DNA of 64,000 bases, from contig JANATF010000005.1 of assembly GCA_029449245.1 (NCBI GenBank), forward strand, positions 62,001 to 126,000, read 5' to 3'. The position numbers were made by a program, and so were the translations under genes. Of this stretch, positions 46,250-57,921 are shown piece after piece (the first letter of the stretch is position 1; each line of letters starts with the position of its first letter). The notes under the pieces were generated by a model. The model was not told the DNA's origin. It saw only the letters and a list, made by a program, of their open reading frames with translations, and ran no database searches. This DNA comes from Mortierella alpina. Taxonomy: Eukaryota; Mortierellomycota; Mortierellomycetes; Mortierellales; Mortierellaceae.

Positions 46250-47181
46250 GGCGGGCGGTTGGGGTTGCAAGCGGTGGGCGAAAGGTGGGTTGGAGGAGTT
46301 GAGGAAGAAGAGAGAAAAGGTGGGAAAAACATTTTTCGTGGCCTTTTGAGACCACTTTTTTTTTTGGGTCGAGCTGGGCGGAGTGGCATCGGATCACAGA
46401 CACGATCGCCTGAGCCTTGCGCTCTCCCTTGCGCTCTGCCTCGACACACAATACACAGTACACAGTCCTCGCATCTGCCTCATGCTACAGCGAAAGTGAA
46501 CGACTCGGGGTGCTCATCTTCCTCATGCAGTGTGATCCCCACCCTGCAAACCATGGCGTCCCAGCAGTCTGAAGTCTCGCCTTCTGGTGCTCTTGGCTGG
46601 CAGTCAGCAGACACTCTCCTCGCGCTGCCTATCTTCCTCGTGTGCCCTGGCCCCTTCACGCTGCCGAGGCTAGCCATCCTGGTTTTGGGCAAACATTGTG
46701 CACCGACGAGCTAGAGAGTCGGAGCGGCAAGTGTCCCCCACATGTCTGACACATCATCCTGTCCTGGCCCATGCCACAGCCGGCCAACAAAACTCCGCTC
46801 TCACTGCCACAGATTCAGACCACACACTTGCACCTGATGCATCTCGAGGCATCAGAGGTTACCCATGAGGAAGACAACACAGCTGCATCATCCCTGAGGA
46901 ATGCTCCGCGAATGACAGAGAGAGTTCAGAACGAAGGCGGGGCATGTCTATTTAAGGTAACCGATACACGCTCGGTTCGTGCTCGTCTCGTCTTGCACGC
47001 TGTACCGCAATTACGTTGTATGAACACCCCCATGTGAACATCGCGAGCACTGCAGAAATTGAAGTGTAACCAACAAGCTGAATGTGTATTTGGCTACAAA
47101 AAAAAAAGGCGTATACAAGTGGGTAATTGATTCTATTATACAAAAACACGACGGGGCTTCTTCCTCATGTCGTAAGCTAGC
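46250..47181. other. spacer: citrate synthase promoter side and permease 3' region
   Basis: Both neighbours read left. A T9 run lies at about 46359-46367 and a TATTTAAGG element near 46949. No gene is supported. Confidence 0.55.
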
Positions 47182-48976
47182 TTATGTGAATTTCGCCAGA
47201 AACTTCTTCCACGCTGGTTTGGGCTTGTGCTCATCATCACTCACTGGGAGTGGGATCCAGCGTCCAGTATCTAGATCAGCATCCGCAGGGTTGATGATCT
47301 TGGTGCCCTTGATGAACTTGTAGCCAAAGTAGAGCGACAAAGCCATGAACCAGGGGAACCAAGCACCCAGCAAACCCTGTGCCCACTTGTCTCTGGCATG
47401 CGTGTATTTGGGGTCGTCAAAACCAGTAAAGTTGGCAACCTGGGGCTTGTTGTCGATCGAAAGGTAGAAGCTGGAGATCACACAGCAAAAGGCAACGATG
47501 GCAGCCAAGTAATGGCCATATGGGTAGCCCCAAGACTTGTATGGCAGATCATCGGGGGTGTTGCCTTGAGCCTTCCAGCAGACACGGAAGCGGAAGTGCA
47601 GGAAGAGGATGGAGCACCAGGTCAAAAAGATGATGGATCCAATGATTGACACAAGCCAGTCAAAGACAGTCGAGGCACCGGCGTAGATCATGACCAAAGC
47701 AATGCACGAGAATGCGGTGGTGATCATGACAGCAACGACGGGGACACCACGCGAGTTGGTCCTTCCAATAAAAGCAGGAGCCCATCCATTGCGCGACAGG
47801 GACATGAGCATGCGGGTTGCGACGTAGAAATCCGAGTTGGCAGCCGAGACGACAGATGTGAAGATGACAGCGTTCATGTAGCTGGCTCCTCCAGACATAC
47901 CGGCTTTCACAAAGACAATCGTGAAAGGGGCGTTGATGACATTTCCATCGGCATTGGCGAGCTCAGGGTCATTGTTGGGGACGATGCAGCCGAGGAAGAA
48001 GATGGAGAGGATGTAAAAGAAGGCGATGCGGACCAGTACAGTGTTGACAGCTTTGGGGACGTGCTTGTGGGGGTTGCGAGACTCGGCAGCAGTGACACCA
48101 GAGAGCTCCGTACCACCATATGCAAATCCGACCGACACCAAGACCGACATGAAGGCGCGCAGACCGCCTTTGAAAGGAGCGCCTTCAATGTGCCAGTTCT
48201 CGACACCATAGGTGTGGCCTCCCACTGCTCCAGAGTCGACGAGGATACCGCAGATGATAAAGACGATGATGGTGACAACCTTGAGAATGGAGAACCAGTA
48301 CTCGATCTCACCATAGACTTGGACACCAAGCATGTTGATGACGACAAGAACGGCGATAATGATGATGGGCACAACCCAGGTGGGGAAATTCGAGCCCTCA
48401 GGAACCCAGTACGAGATGATCAAGGATGAGGCTGCCAACTCGGCCGGAATGGTCAAAGCCCAGTTGGTGAAGTACACCCAGGTCAGCTGAAACGAGAAGG
48501 CCTCGTCAAACACACGAGCGCCCCAAACTGTGAACGCGCCAGGAAGCGGCAAGAGAGTAGCGATCTCTCCGATAGCCTGGCAAACAAAGACCAGCCAGAT
48601 ACCGATAACCATGTATGCAAGCACTGTGATGCAACAGACAAGAAAAGGTGCGTGTTAGAAATAAAGACAGGCTCAAAAATGCCGAGACTACCGATGTAAA
48701 CGAGAAAAAAAGCTTACGGGCACCGAGTGGTCCAGCAGTGGCAACGGTCTTGCCGGAAGTCATGAAAAGTCCTGTGCCGATGGTACCAGAGATGGCGATC
48801 ATGACCATATGGCGCAGATGCAGGTCGCGCTTCAGGCCACTGTCATCGGCATTGGCGTTGGTCATGTTCTCGACGACGGCCATATCGATCTTCTCCATGC
48901 CTGAGCCGACGGGCGCAGTTGCACTGCCGGATGCACTGGAGGATGTTGAGTTGCTTGGCACTTCTATTTTATCCAT
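47182..48976 (-). CDS. amino acid permease (AAT/YAT family, APC superfamily)
   Basis: A plasma-membrane proton-coupled amino acid importer. Minus-strand exons 48718-48976 and 47182-48623 give 566 aa. A hydrophilic Ser-rich N-terminus (~48 aa) is followed by GLKRDLHLRHMVMIAISGTIGTGLF, the start-of-TM1 signature of the fungal family. Further motifs are GPLGALLAYMVIGIW across the intron, FVCQAIGEIATLLPLPGAF, and about 12 hydrophobic segments in all. FAYGGTELSGVTAAESRNP and GWAPAFIGRTNSRGVP are also family hallmarks. The C-terminus is short and cytosolic, ending KKFLAKFT. Substrate range is not readable. A minus-strand ATATAAATAC at about 49889-49898 could be a distant TATA box, implying a long GA/CT-rich leader. 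Confidence 0.95.
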
Positions 48977-49066
48977 AGTGGATGCTTGTCTCCTTGTTCT
49001 GCTGTTGCACGGGCTGCAAGATAGACGGCGGATAGTGCAGAATTATGTAAAGGAGGCGAAGTGGGC

Positions 49067-49104
49067 GATGTTAAAGAGAGAGAGAGAGAGCGAGAGCGAG
49101 CAAG
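49067..49104. repeat. (GA)n tract upstream of the permease
   Basis: GAGAGAGAGAGCGAGAGCGAG repeats ~90 bp upstream of the permease ATG. A second GA-rich tract lies at about 49753-49812. Confidence 0.85.
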
Positions 49105-51663
49105 GGAGGGTGGCAAGGGAATGAGGCAACGAGAAAGAGCGAAGGATGATAGGAGAGAGGAGCAGGGTCGGGAGAAGGACGAGACGAGAGAAAGAAAAGA
49201 GGAAAAGCTTGGGTCAGTTGCATGTCATAATAGCTTTTTTTTGAGGCACCACTAGACTAGTGTATCCAACACCACCAGTGCATGATCCATTTCGGATCCA
49301 CGGCCAAGACAGCCACTCGATAGCGCACACGGCCACACACTCGCGTAGCCAGCCCACATCGAGTCGCCGACGTTTCAGAGCTCAGTAATAGATGAGTGCA
49401 CAGGACCGAAGATGCCATGGGCGCCAGGGCTACTGGTGATTGGTATTCACAGTCCGTTGACAGCCAGAGCAGTTACTTTGGGTCAAGTTGCCGCCGGAAA
49501 AGAGAGCGAAAACAAGGAGAAAACCGATAAGGGTACAAAGGACAAGCTATCTACTCGTTTCGAGTGAAAGGTACTGAGGTGGAACTAATGAAACTAACGA
49601 AAGCAAGAGAGAAAAAAAAGAGTCCAAGAGAGCGAAAACAGACGATGATGTCCCCATGTGCTTACCTATTTTTGCTATTTACAGGAGTCGAGGTCAGGAG
49701 GACAGGGGCCGATGACGAGGGAAAAGGCGCGGAGACGAAGGAGATGGAGGATGGGAGAGAGAGGGTGAGAGAGCGAGAGAGAGATAGAGAGAAGAGAGAG
49801 AGAGAGAAACGGAGGGACGTGCTAGAGTCGAGAAAGAGACGAGCAGATGTGAGGCTGAGGGCAAGAGCGATGAAGGCACGCAACGGCGAGTATTTATATT
49901 CTCGTTGCAGACCCGAGATCGGGTTGGAACTGGAATACAGTACAAGCCCACTCTGATTGAGTTGGGAGTCCATCCATCAGCTGCATGCAGTCATTCATAC
50001 AGACGCCAAGAATACAGTGGACGTCCTCGGAGCACTCAGAGTTGACGCCGAGTTGCTCCTCAAGGTCCAGATCCCACCTCTGAACACTTGCTCCCTCTCA
50101 CTCGCACTCATTCTTCGGACTAACCGGGATAGTCAAGGACTGGGTAGGGGAAATCTGACAGCTGAGGTACAGGTACAGTACCTGATTCTATGGATGGAGG
50201 GGGCTGGCTGTATTCTACGTTGCCATGGTGGCGACTCGAAGGCTATTCTATGCGGTACAATAGAGCCTATCGCTTGAAGGCTAGCGAAAGTACTATTTGC
50301 CTCATACGAAAAAAGGGCGAAAGGGCTGTCTTCATCGGCTGCCCCCATCTCACCCGCTCCCTCTCCCCCCTCTTCATTAATGTTGTAACACTCTATCTCT
50401 GACCCAGCTCTGCCTTTATCTATTTGACTTTGTTGTGTTAGGGTTGAGACGCCTGCGGCATTGCCTTGGACGTCAAGAAAGAGGATCCAAAAAAGAGGGA
50501 GGGAGTGGGATGCGTCGCGGCTCTGAGCCATACCCGACAGCGTTCGCTACGCACACAAGCCGTATCAGTGTGATGTAACAATACTTCATTTCGCTCACGG
50601 TAGCACAATATCAGCGATGACAACAGCAGACGCCAGCACCCATGGATGAATGCTCCGAGCGAGTGTCCTTGGTTCTGCGACTGGACCCTTTTTGCATTCT
50701 TCTTTTTTTCTTTTCTTGGAACCTTAAAAGACTCAGACGACGGGCTGATATATACATGGACCACATACCGCTGATCGGAGTAATGAGGCAGGACGAGGCG
50801 AGCGGGTAGTTTGCACTCGGTACAACAATACTGCTCCAGAGACACTGGAGGACGAGTGTCAGAAGCACGCGGTCGGATGTAAAACTGGAGCCTCATTTTC
50901 TATCATGTCGCCGCCAGACAAAACGCGCGGCTCTTGGCACCGCTTTCTTGTTGATTGAAGGGCGATCCTTGACTCAAAACAGAGAGTTCCCTCGGCCATT
51001 TGTGTCCTCTTTTGTCCTCTTTTGTCCAGCTCCCACGCAGATCGACAAACAATTGTAATATCAATCAACAACATAACGAATCAAATAAACAAGTGCTTAC
51101 TGCCCACCCTGCTCAAACATGGGGCGATTCGGCACAACATTTCCCATATCGCTGGCTTTACCAGATGTAACTACATGTATCCTTGGCGCGGTACGTACAA
51201 GGCCCTTTTCCCGCATTAGGCTGCTCTGTGTGCTCTTATCGAACCAGCTTTTTTTTACCGAAGCATATGATGGTTGCAGCAATTCCAACGAATCACACAG
51301 CTTCTCTTCGGGCTTTGATCCGGGGCACTGCAGCAACCGCCTTCATCTACCGTTCAAGGCACCACCCGACAAAATGCCTGAAGGTTTGACGGCCATAGGC
51401 CTGGACTTTCTATGTCCGAGGCACTGGACATATATTTCCTTTAGAGGCCTGTGGGCTGTTCACTCAGCCGATCAAACTGGCCTCTTGGACCAGCCATGGG
51501 TTAGAGTAACCACCACCACCACCACAGCGAGAGAATGGTATGGGGTGCTCCGGAAGACCATAGTGCTTCAAGGCGCAGATCCGAACAAGTCATTGTACTG
51601 TACTGCAGTTTATTGTTGTTGTGCAACCTCACCGCCGGCACAATTGGGCTTTTTGACGTCCAC

Positions 51664-51687
51664 TTTTTTTTTTTTTTTTTTTTTTTT
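51664..51687. repeat. T24 homopolymer
   Basis: A run of about 24 T in the gene-free spacer. Confidence 0.85.
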
Positions 51688-53040
51688 GGCCTCTTGGCCA
51701 CCGATAGCGTAGAGAGATGAAACCATGCAGAGTGATTCCCCAACACAATGATACCCCGGATGCAACCCTCTGTGAGAAAGTTATGTGAGATCGTGAGAGA
51801 AAACGAAAGGCATGAGGATGATCGACATGCAAAATGCTGAACCTTGCCCTGTTCACTAGCGATAGAGCACATAAGATGCCAAGACTTCCATGAGGGTCGA
51901 TGATGAGCATAAAGAGCTCGTCATTAATGCACTAACGAAAAGGCCGTTTTTCTCTGCTGTAACCACATGCGCACATCCGCAGCCATTCCTTCGCTGTTTG
52001 GCTGGCTATCGTTCGGGATCGACGTTGTCAATGTTACAAAGGTCCTCAATGTATCTTGGCTCTTGTATACCCCGCCTTTTAATTGTCATTTCGCTCCGAG
52101 TTGCTCGCCTGTCTGGTTGGATGGAAGAATGGCCTTCGCGCGGAAGCAATGACCGTGGGGGGCCACTGGGCGATTTGCACTTACCACCTTTTACAAAAGA
52201 GGCAGAATGCGGGGGGCACTACGCGGGTCAATGCGATTTGTTCAAACAATGCAAAGGCTGGTGGTAGTTGCTTGTCATTCCCTCACGGCAATCCGGCAGT
52301 ACAGTACTGATCCAAGGGTCGTACCAAATGCTAGTCGGTCAGTTACCTATCGGTTCACCCGCCCAGAAGTCCCTCTCACAGCGCAATTGGTGTTGGCTGA
52401 CAAATGTCAGCTCGACAATGTGTAGCAGAATCCATTGTGGATTAGGCTTCCAAGTCCATTCGACATTGTGCGATTTTCCCCCATGCTGCGGAGCGGGAAG
52501 ACACAACGAAGGTCTGGGTTGCCAGTATCCTCACCAGTTCGCCGCAGCAGCTTGACAAAGTCTATGGCACGCGTCGCAGACCTAGACATTTTGTACGAGG
52601 CCACTGAAGGCCGTGTCATCCGAAAGCGATCGATCGGGTCAACAGTCCCCGTTTTCAAGAATTTGTCCGAGACGTGTGCCCCATTGTTGGCTTCACAACT
52701 GGCCACCGCCGGGCTTGGGGTACCACTAAGCCCGCTCAAATAGCCTGTCGGGCATCAAGCCCTTGTTCTCGCAAAGGTGCAACAGGCGGAGGCCAAGCGC
52801 GTGTCCTGCTGCGCGGAGTTGCACGCCAGTCGCCCGTGCCTCGGCTTGCCTTCGGCCCAGGCGGAGGGTGCAAAGTGTGGAGAGAAAAGTCAAAGGCGCG
52901 GAGGACGACGCACTGGTCACTTGTCTGCACCTGTCTCTCTCACGCCTCATTTCCACTGCTTTACCGCCTTCGCCATCTCACCCATCCATCTGCCTCCAAT
53001 CAAGCTGTCCCTCACCCATTGACCTCTTCCTTTTCCCGTC

Positions 53041-53966
53041 ATGAGCCAGTCCAAGATCTTTGACCTCAAATACCAGCTCCTGCAGTATGGCTCCCATCAC
53101 CACAACCCGTGGAATGTCGGGATTCATCTCACTTGCATCCCGCTCATTCTCTGGACAGCCCTTGTTGGCGCTGCAAAGTCCGGTCCTCTTATCGCCGCCC
53201 CAGCAGCCTCAGCCGTCGCCGCTGGCGCACCCATCGCTGTCGCTCTCTCGAAACTGTATACATTCTGCCCACCCAATGCCGCGTTGTTGACTATGGTCGG
53301 CTACACCGCGTATTACATCAAGCTGGACACCGTCGCCGGCGTACGTCTTTTCCCCTCGTTTTCTCGACGTACATGCAGCTCAACGAACTGCCTATTTTCT
53401 CTTCTCCACGCGTGTGGGTTGCTTTTACGCTTGTCCTTGCTCTCTGACGATCGTCTTTTCTCTCTTTCCTTCTTTCTTTCGACCTGACGGACGCGGGCAA
53501 TTTGAATAGCTTTTGACTGCCCCTTTCTTCCTCGGACTCGCCCGTTATGCCACCATCTTCCAGGCGACCAACCCCAACGCTGACAAGATTGCACTCGGAA
53601 TTCATATCGTTGCCTGGATTGCTCAGTTCATTGGCCATGGCGTTTACGAGAAGCGCGCTCCCAAGCTCACCGAAAACCTGCTCCAAGGTATGAAAAAAAA
53701 AACTGAGTTGTGACCTTTCTTCCCCAAGGAGCATAGACGGAGCAAGAGCTGGAAGTAACGTTGCATCTTGAAAATTAACGAACTACTCGTTTTTTGAATA
53801 ATTCTACTTAGCACTGGTCCTGGCTCCTTACTTTGTGGTTTATGAAGTGCTGTTCTTCTTTGGCTACCGCCCTCAGCTCAAGAAGGAACTGGATGTCCTT
53901 ATCAAAGCCGACATTGCTCAGTTCCGCGCCAAGAAGGCTCTGGAGGAGAAGCAGAAGAAGCAATAG
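53041..53966 (+). CDS. MPO1: 2-hydroxy fatty acid dioxygenase Mpo1-like (DUF962)
   Basis: Yeast Mpo1 is an ER Fe(II) dioxygenase that shortens 2-hydroxy fatty acids from phytosphingosine breakdown by one carbon (alpha-oxidation). Exons 53041-53340, 53510-53687 and 53812-53966 give 210 aa. Recognisable features are the start FDLKYQLLQYGSHHHNPWNVGIHLTCIPLI with the metal-binding His cluster, several hydrophobic segments, the second block IHIVAWIAQFIGHGVYEKRAPKL with its conserved His residues and APYFVVYEVLFFFGY. A Lys/Glu/Gln-rich tail ends the protein. The ATG sits directly before the conserved block. Function is transferred from the yeast family; substrate preference is not visible. Confidence 0.92.
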
Positions 53967-54283
53967 ATGCGACATCCAGATGACCTCGCTTGCGACTGTT
54001 TGCGCCCAGGCGACGACAGTACAGAGGCAAAACAAAAAGGAAAGACCTTGCTTTCAAAGGGTCTTTGTGAAGAAAATAAGAAACTAAAGTCATGTGATAG
54101 CCAACTATCCGTAACTGTGTACTGGCGCTTTGCCTGGCATCCGTTCCATGATTCTTTTGCCTTTAACTTTCGTCATACATTTTCGTTCATTCAGCACACA
54201 CTCCTTCTCTCTGTCTCTCCTCCTGTCACCCCTTCTACCTCACTTTTCAACCTCAGCACAAGAAGCTCGCCTAAGCTTCAGTT
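53967..54283. other. short spacer Mpo1 / NPC2-like
   Basis: It holds the 3' UTR of Mpo1 and a C/T-rich leader before the NPC2-like ATG. Nothing else is seen. Confidence 0.5.
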
Positions 54284-55558
54284 ATGCGCTTCTCCACAGC
54301 AGTTGTCTCTTTGGCCTGCGCCTTTGGCGTAGTGGCCGCTTTTCCCTTCAACGGCTTCGCACCTGCTGACCCAGCAACGATCGTTGCATGTGGCGACGAC
54401 ACCGATTTACTCACGATTCACAACTACACCCTGACCCCCAACCCACCATTGAAGGGCCAAAGCCTCACCATCGAGGCCTTCGGCAACCTTTCTGAGGATG
54501 TTGTTGATGGAGCAAAGATCCACTTGATTGTCAAGTAAGCTTTTTTTTTTCTAAATTCTCTGACTCTTTGTACATGCACGCTGTTGTTTCTTCTCTGAGA
54601 GTCGGTGTTTCATCTCACTTCCTTTCATCGGTCATGCCGTTCGTTCCTGATAACATGCCTACTTGAATGCAATGGGGGGTTGCATCAGCATCAGCGCAGC
54701 GTGGGAGTGGACTGGCAATTGAAGACTGCTGAGAGCAGGACAGACTTTTTTTTTGGGTTGGGTTGGGTTGGGTTTCTAGATAAGTCGCCATCCTTTCTAT
54801 CAACGCACGTACGCCATGCACTATAGCTTTGTCGTCGTCGATCGCTTGCCCCGTTTTTTGGAACGAGAGAAAATGCGGTTGCGTTATTGGCGTTGCCACA
54901 CTGGCCGACGAAGGGGGCATCGGGTCTGCACAGAACAAATACGTAGTGTAGTGAATTGCAGCTCAGGGGGGCGGGCCAGGCAGAACGATATATCGCATGA
55001 TCAAATAGGAAAGCTGCAAAAGACGTCATGAGGGCAGCACTTTCACCCCACTCATTTCTGTTTGGCGTGCATATTTAAGCGTGTCCACATCATTCTGTCA
55101 TGCCTCAGATATGCAGCATGGCTATGCCTCGATCTCACTTGTCTTTGACTTACATCTCTCGTTTCTTTCTTTCTTTCTTTTCTCTCTTAGGCTCGGTGTG
55201 ATCAAGTTGCTGACAAAGGAACTCGACTTTTGTGCAGAGTCGGCGACGATCAACAAGACCTGCCCTCTTGTGGCTGGTGAGCAATCGCTGCACCACACCG
55301 TGGACCTTCCCAAGGAGATCCCTCCCGTAAGAATAACCTTGTCTCAAGATCACCCGTGCTCTTGCTCGCCACATTATCCTTGCGAAGGATCAAATGGATT
55401 GTGCGCACTATACTAATGTCTCACACAACATCCCTCCTGTTTTGTTTGGGTTTCGTTTGGGCGAGTAGGGCAGGTACCTTGTTAACATCAAGGTCATCAA
55501 CCCTGACGATAAACAGGTGACATGCCTTGTCGCCAAGGCACATTTCTTACTCAAGTAA
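54284..55558 (+). CDS. NPC2: secreted ML-domain lipid-transfer protein (NPC2 / PG-PI transfer protein)
   Basis: A small soluble lipid carrier of the MD-2-related (ML) family; fungal Npc2 acts in the vacuole lumen on sterols and phospholipids. Exons 54284-54534, 55191-55326 and 55469-55558 give 158 aa. A signal peptide (MRFSTAVVSLACAFGVVAA) is followed by a mature ML domain with VACGDD, LTIHNYTLTPNPPLKGQSL, LDFCAESA, CPLVAGEQ and a C-terminal GRYLVNIKVINPDDKQVTCL strand. The cysteines fit the family disulfides. Donor 1 overlaps AAG-TAA (GTCAA|GTAAGC), so an unspliced reading would stop early. Intron 1 is 656 nt, long for this genome, and contains a G-quadruplex-like (TTGGG)n run. N-glycosylation sites (NYT, NLS, NKT) are present. 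Confidence 0.93.
54755..54772 (+). repeat. (GGGTT)4 run, G-quadruplex-like, in NPC2 intron 1
   Basis: Four GGG triplets separated by TT loops on the coding strand, preceded by a T9 run. Confidence 0.85.
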
Positions 55559-55844
55559 GAAGAACCTGGAAGAAATGGACGAGCGATAGCTTTGCGCTTT
55601 GGATCCCACTCAACATTGCCCCTCAAGCCACCACCTCAAGCTACCGCCTCAGATATTTTCTCAGAGGTTGTAGCAGCTTTTTTTTTTCTTAAATACAATT
55701 GTAATATGACGCTTTCACATCGCGCATGCCTTCTCAACGATGCGTTGACATATTAATGAGGTAAAGAAAAGAGGTACCGTACAGTACACGTCTTGCAGAG
55801 TACATTTATAGAGCGCAATGGGAAAAGTCGAGGGGTGTAAGTTT

Positions 55845-57921
55845 CTAGATGAGGACAAGTTCCAGGGTCCAGGTCCGCCGGGCCCAGAGTCGCACGGGAA
55901 CTTTTGCACCATTGCTGCTGCTTGTGTTGTTGCTGCTACTCTCGTTATGGCTACTGGTATCCGTGGCAGTGTTGGAGGACGTGCCAGAGACACTGGGTTC
56001 GATCTCGACCTGTATGCCGTCCCACCAGCACTTTCTCTATAGCGGTTCATAAATGTGAGGAGAGAGGAGAATACAGAATTGTGGGGTCAGGAACGAGTTT
56101 TGCTGATCGCATCACACTCACGCACGTACGCATCAAACTGATCTGGGCTGAGAAGCATTGCGCCGCGCCAGCCCACGCGTCAAGACCATGTCATTAACTT
56201 ACAGCTGGTTTCCGCCAGAACAAGAGCAATTTTTGAGCAATGGCCATCTGGTTCTGATTTTGCTCCAGAGTGCGCTGACTTGAAGAAGGTTCCTGCTCCT
56301 GACTCTGCTCCGACGTTGCTGGCTTGTGCTCTCCCTCTGCATCGTTCACGTCATTCTCGTCTGATTCGCTGGCAGCAGCGGGGGCAGCCGACGCTCCTTG
56401 CAGAGATCCATCCACGACAGCGGCCGATCCTGTAGACGCCGAGGAGGAGGAGGAGGAGGAGGAGGGGAAAGACGCGTCTTGTTGGCCGTTGTTCGAGGTC
56501 ACTGTGGATTCTGAGGGTGCAGCCGCCGTTGTCCTGAGCATCACCATCGCTACGCTCACAATCGTCGTCCGTTGACTCTCTAGCTTTCTGTAGCCCCACT
56601 CGCCGTCCTTCTGGAAGCCCGAAACGCAAAGCATGTCCATCAGGTGCTGCTCCGCTTGGTTCTTTTCCTTGTTGATATTCCGCTGGAGTGCGGCGAAAAT
56701 TTTGCGATCCTCGAGCAAGATGCGACCGCATTGAGTTTTGATCAGCAGCGGATTCTTGGCGCTACTTCCCGACTGACCACTTTCCGCCTGAAGCCCAGTC
56801 GCTGCTGCGCCTGATAGTGGAGCGCTTGTTGTGGTGTTCTTTGATGACGATGCTCCCGGTACACTACCAGAGGCAAGGATGGGCATAGAGGAAGGGGTTG
56901 GGCCTAACAGGGCCGGTGGTCCTTCTGCAGAATCCCTCTTGGTCGAGGTATCGTCCGCTCCTGGCACTGTCGTTGTGGAGGCTGTTGCCTGAGAGACGGT
57001 GGTGGACGACTCTTGAGTGGCAAGGGTATTTTTGTTCTTTGACGAAGGTGGGATTGCAAAGTAGTCGAGCTCCTCTCGTAGGACAATGATGGCCTGCTTG
57101 TTCAGCAGTGGATTCTGTGGCGTCATGGCGTCCAAGGGTACGGCGGGTTGAGAGACTGAGGACGTCGAAGACTCTGTCGATGGTGGCCGTCCTTCAGCTG
57201 CAGCTTCTGCAGTCCCTGATGACCCTTCATCCTTGGTATGACCCTGCTGCTTTTGCTGTTGCTGTTGCAGTCTTTGTTGCATTTGTCGCTGCTGCTCCTG
57301 TAAATGTAACCTCCGCTGAGCGTCTCTCGCCCCCTGCGCTTGACGATAGTAATTCAAGATGTACTGTAGACAGGCTGGATCAAAATCGACCTGGATGACC
57401 ACCTCTTCCTCTTCTTCCGAATGCTCCTCGTCCTCGAGCTCCTCTTCATGGTCTCCGCTGTCCTCTCTTCCGTATGGATAGTCGTCATCATCCTCGTCAT
57501 AGTCGTCGTAACTATAATCGCTATAATCACTGTAGTCCGATGTGTAAGTACTGTCTGACGGATGGTGTCCTCCGCTGCCTCGCAATCCAGATCCAGCTCC
57601 AGCTCCAGTTCCAGCTCCAGCCCCAGCGCCTGTTCTACTCTTTGCGCTTGTGTTCGCTTGAGGCCGAAGGATCAGTCCGTTGGGGAACATGACGATGAGG
57701 ATGCTCTCGGGCAAGCTAACGAGCGTGTCCCGGTCGATCTCGAAGCGTGTGCCGCGTAGGTCCAAGACGAGCTTTGACGGATAGGAGGCCTGTCCAGGAG
57801 TATAGTATTGCGAGGATAACGGAGCCATTGGCGCAGACTGCGAGACCTGGGTGATAGGCGACGAAGACGAGGCGATGGGCTGTTCAGGCACCTGGGTGAT
57901 GGGGGAGTCTGCAGAGGCCAT
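55845..57921 (-). CDS. Whi2-like BTB/POZ (T1-type) stress regulator
   Basis: Minus-strand exons 56203-57921 and 55845-56036 give 636 aa. The N-terminal T1/BTB part reads LVLDLRGTRFEIDRDTLVSLPESILIVMFPNGL, then is split by a Gly/Ala repeat and an acidic Asp/Glu/Tyr-rich insert of ~110 residues before VVIQVDFDPACLQYILNYYR. Later blocks are REELDYFAIP and an LLEDRKIFAALQRNINKEKNQ helix leading to MLCVSGFQKDGEWGYRKLESQRTT. A GTAAGT donor (after KPA) joins a second exon starting RKCWWDG and ending VRLWARRTWTLELVLI, the C-terminal signature of fungal Whi2-like proteins. Yeast Whi2 partners Psr phosphatases in the general stress response and low-amino-acid TORC1 control. Without exon 2 the protein would end KPAVS. 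The start is the first ATG in frame. Confidence 0.9.

Larger units (their letters stand above)
48977..53040. other. 4-kb gene-free divergent spacer
   Basis: The permease reads left, Mpo1 reads right. The left part (49060-49260, 49600-49870) is GA-rich on plus, that is, pyrimidine-rich in the permease direction. A T24 run lies at about 51664-51687. ORFs are short, overlap on both strands and show no domain pattern. I found no tRNA-like A/B boxes or transposase motif. It may contain an unrecognised non-coding gene. Confidence 0.5.

Noticed and set aside
51119-51712. 197-codon plus-strand ORF in the 4-kb spacer
   Set aside because: It includes a poly-Phe translation of the T24 run and a poly-Thr stretch. 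No conserved motif was seen.
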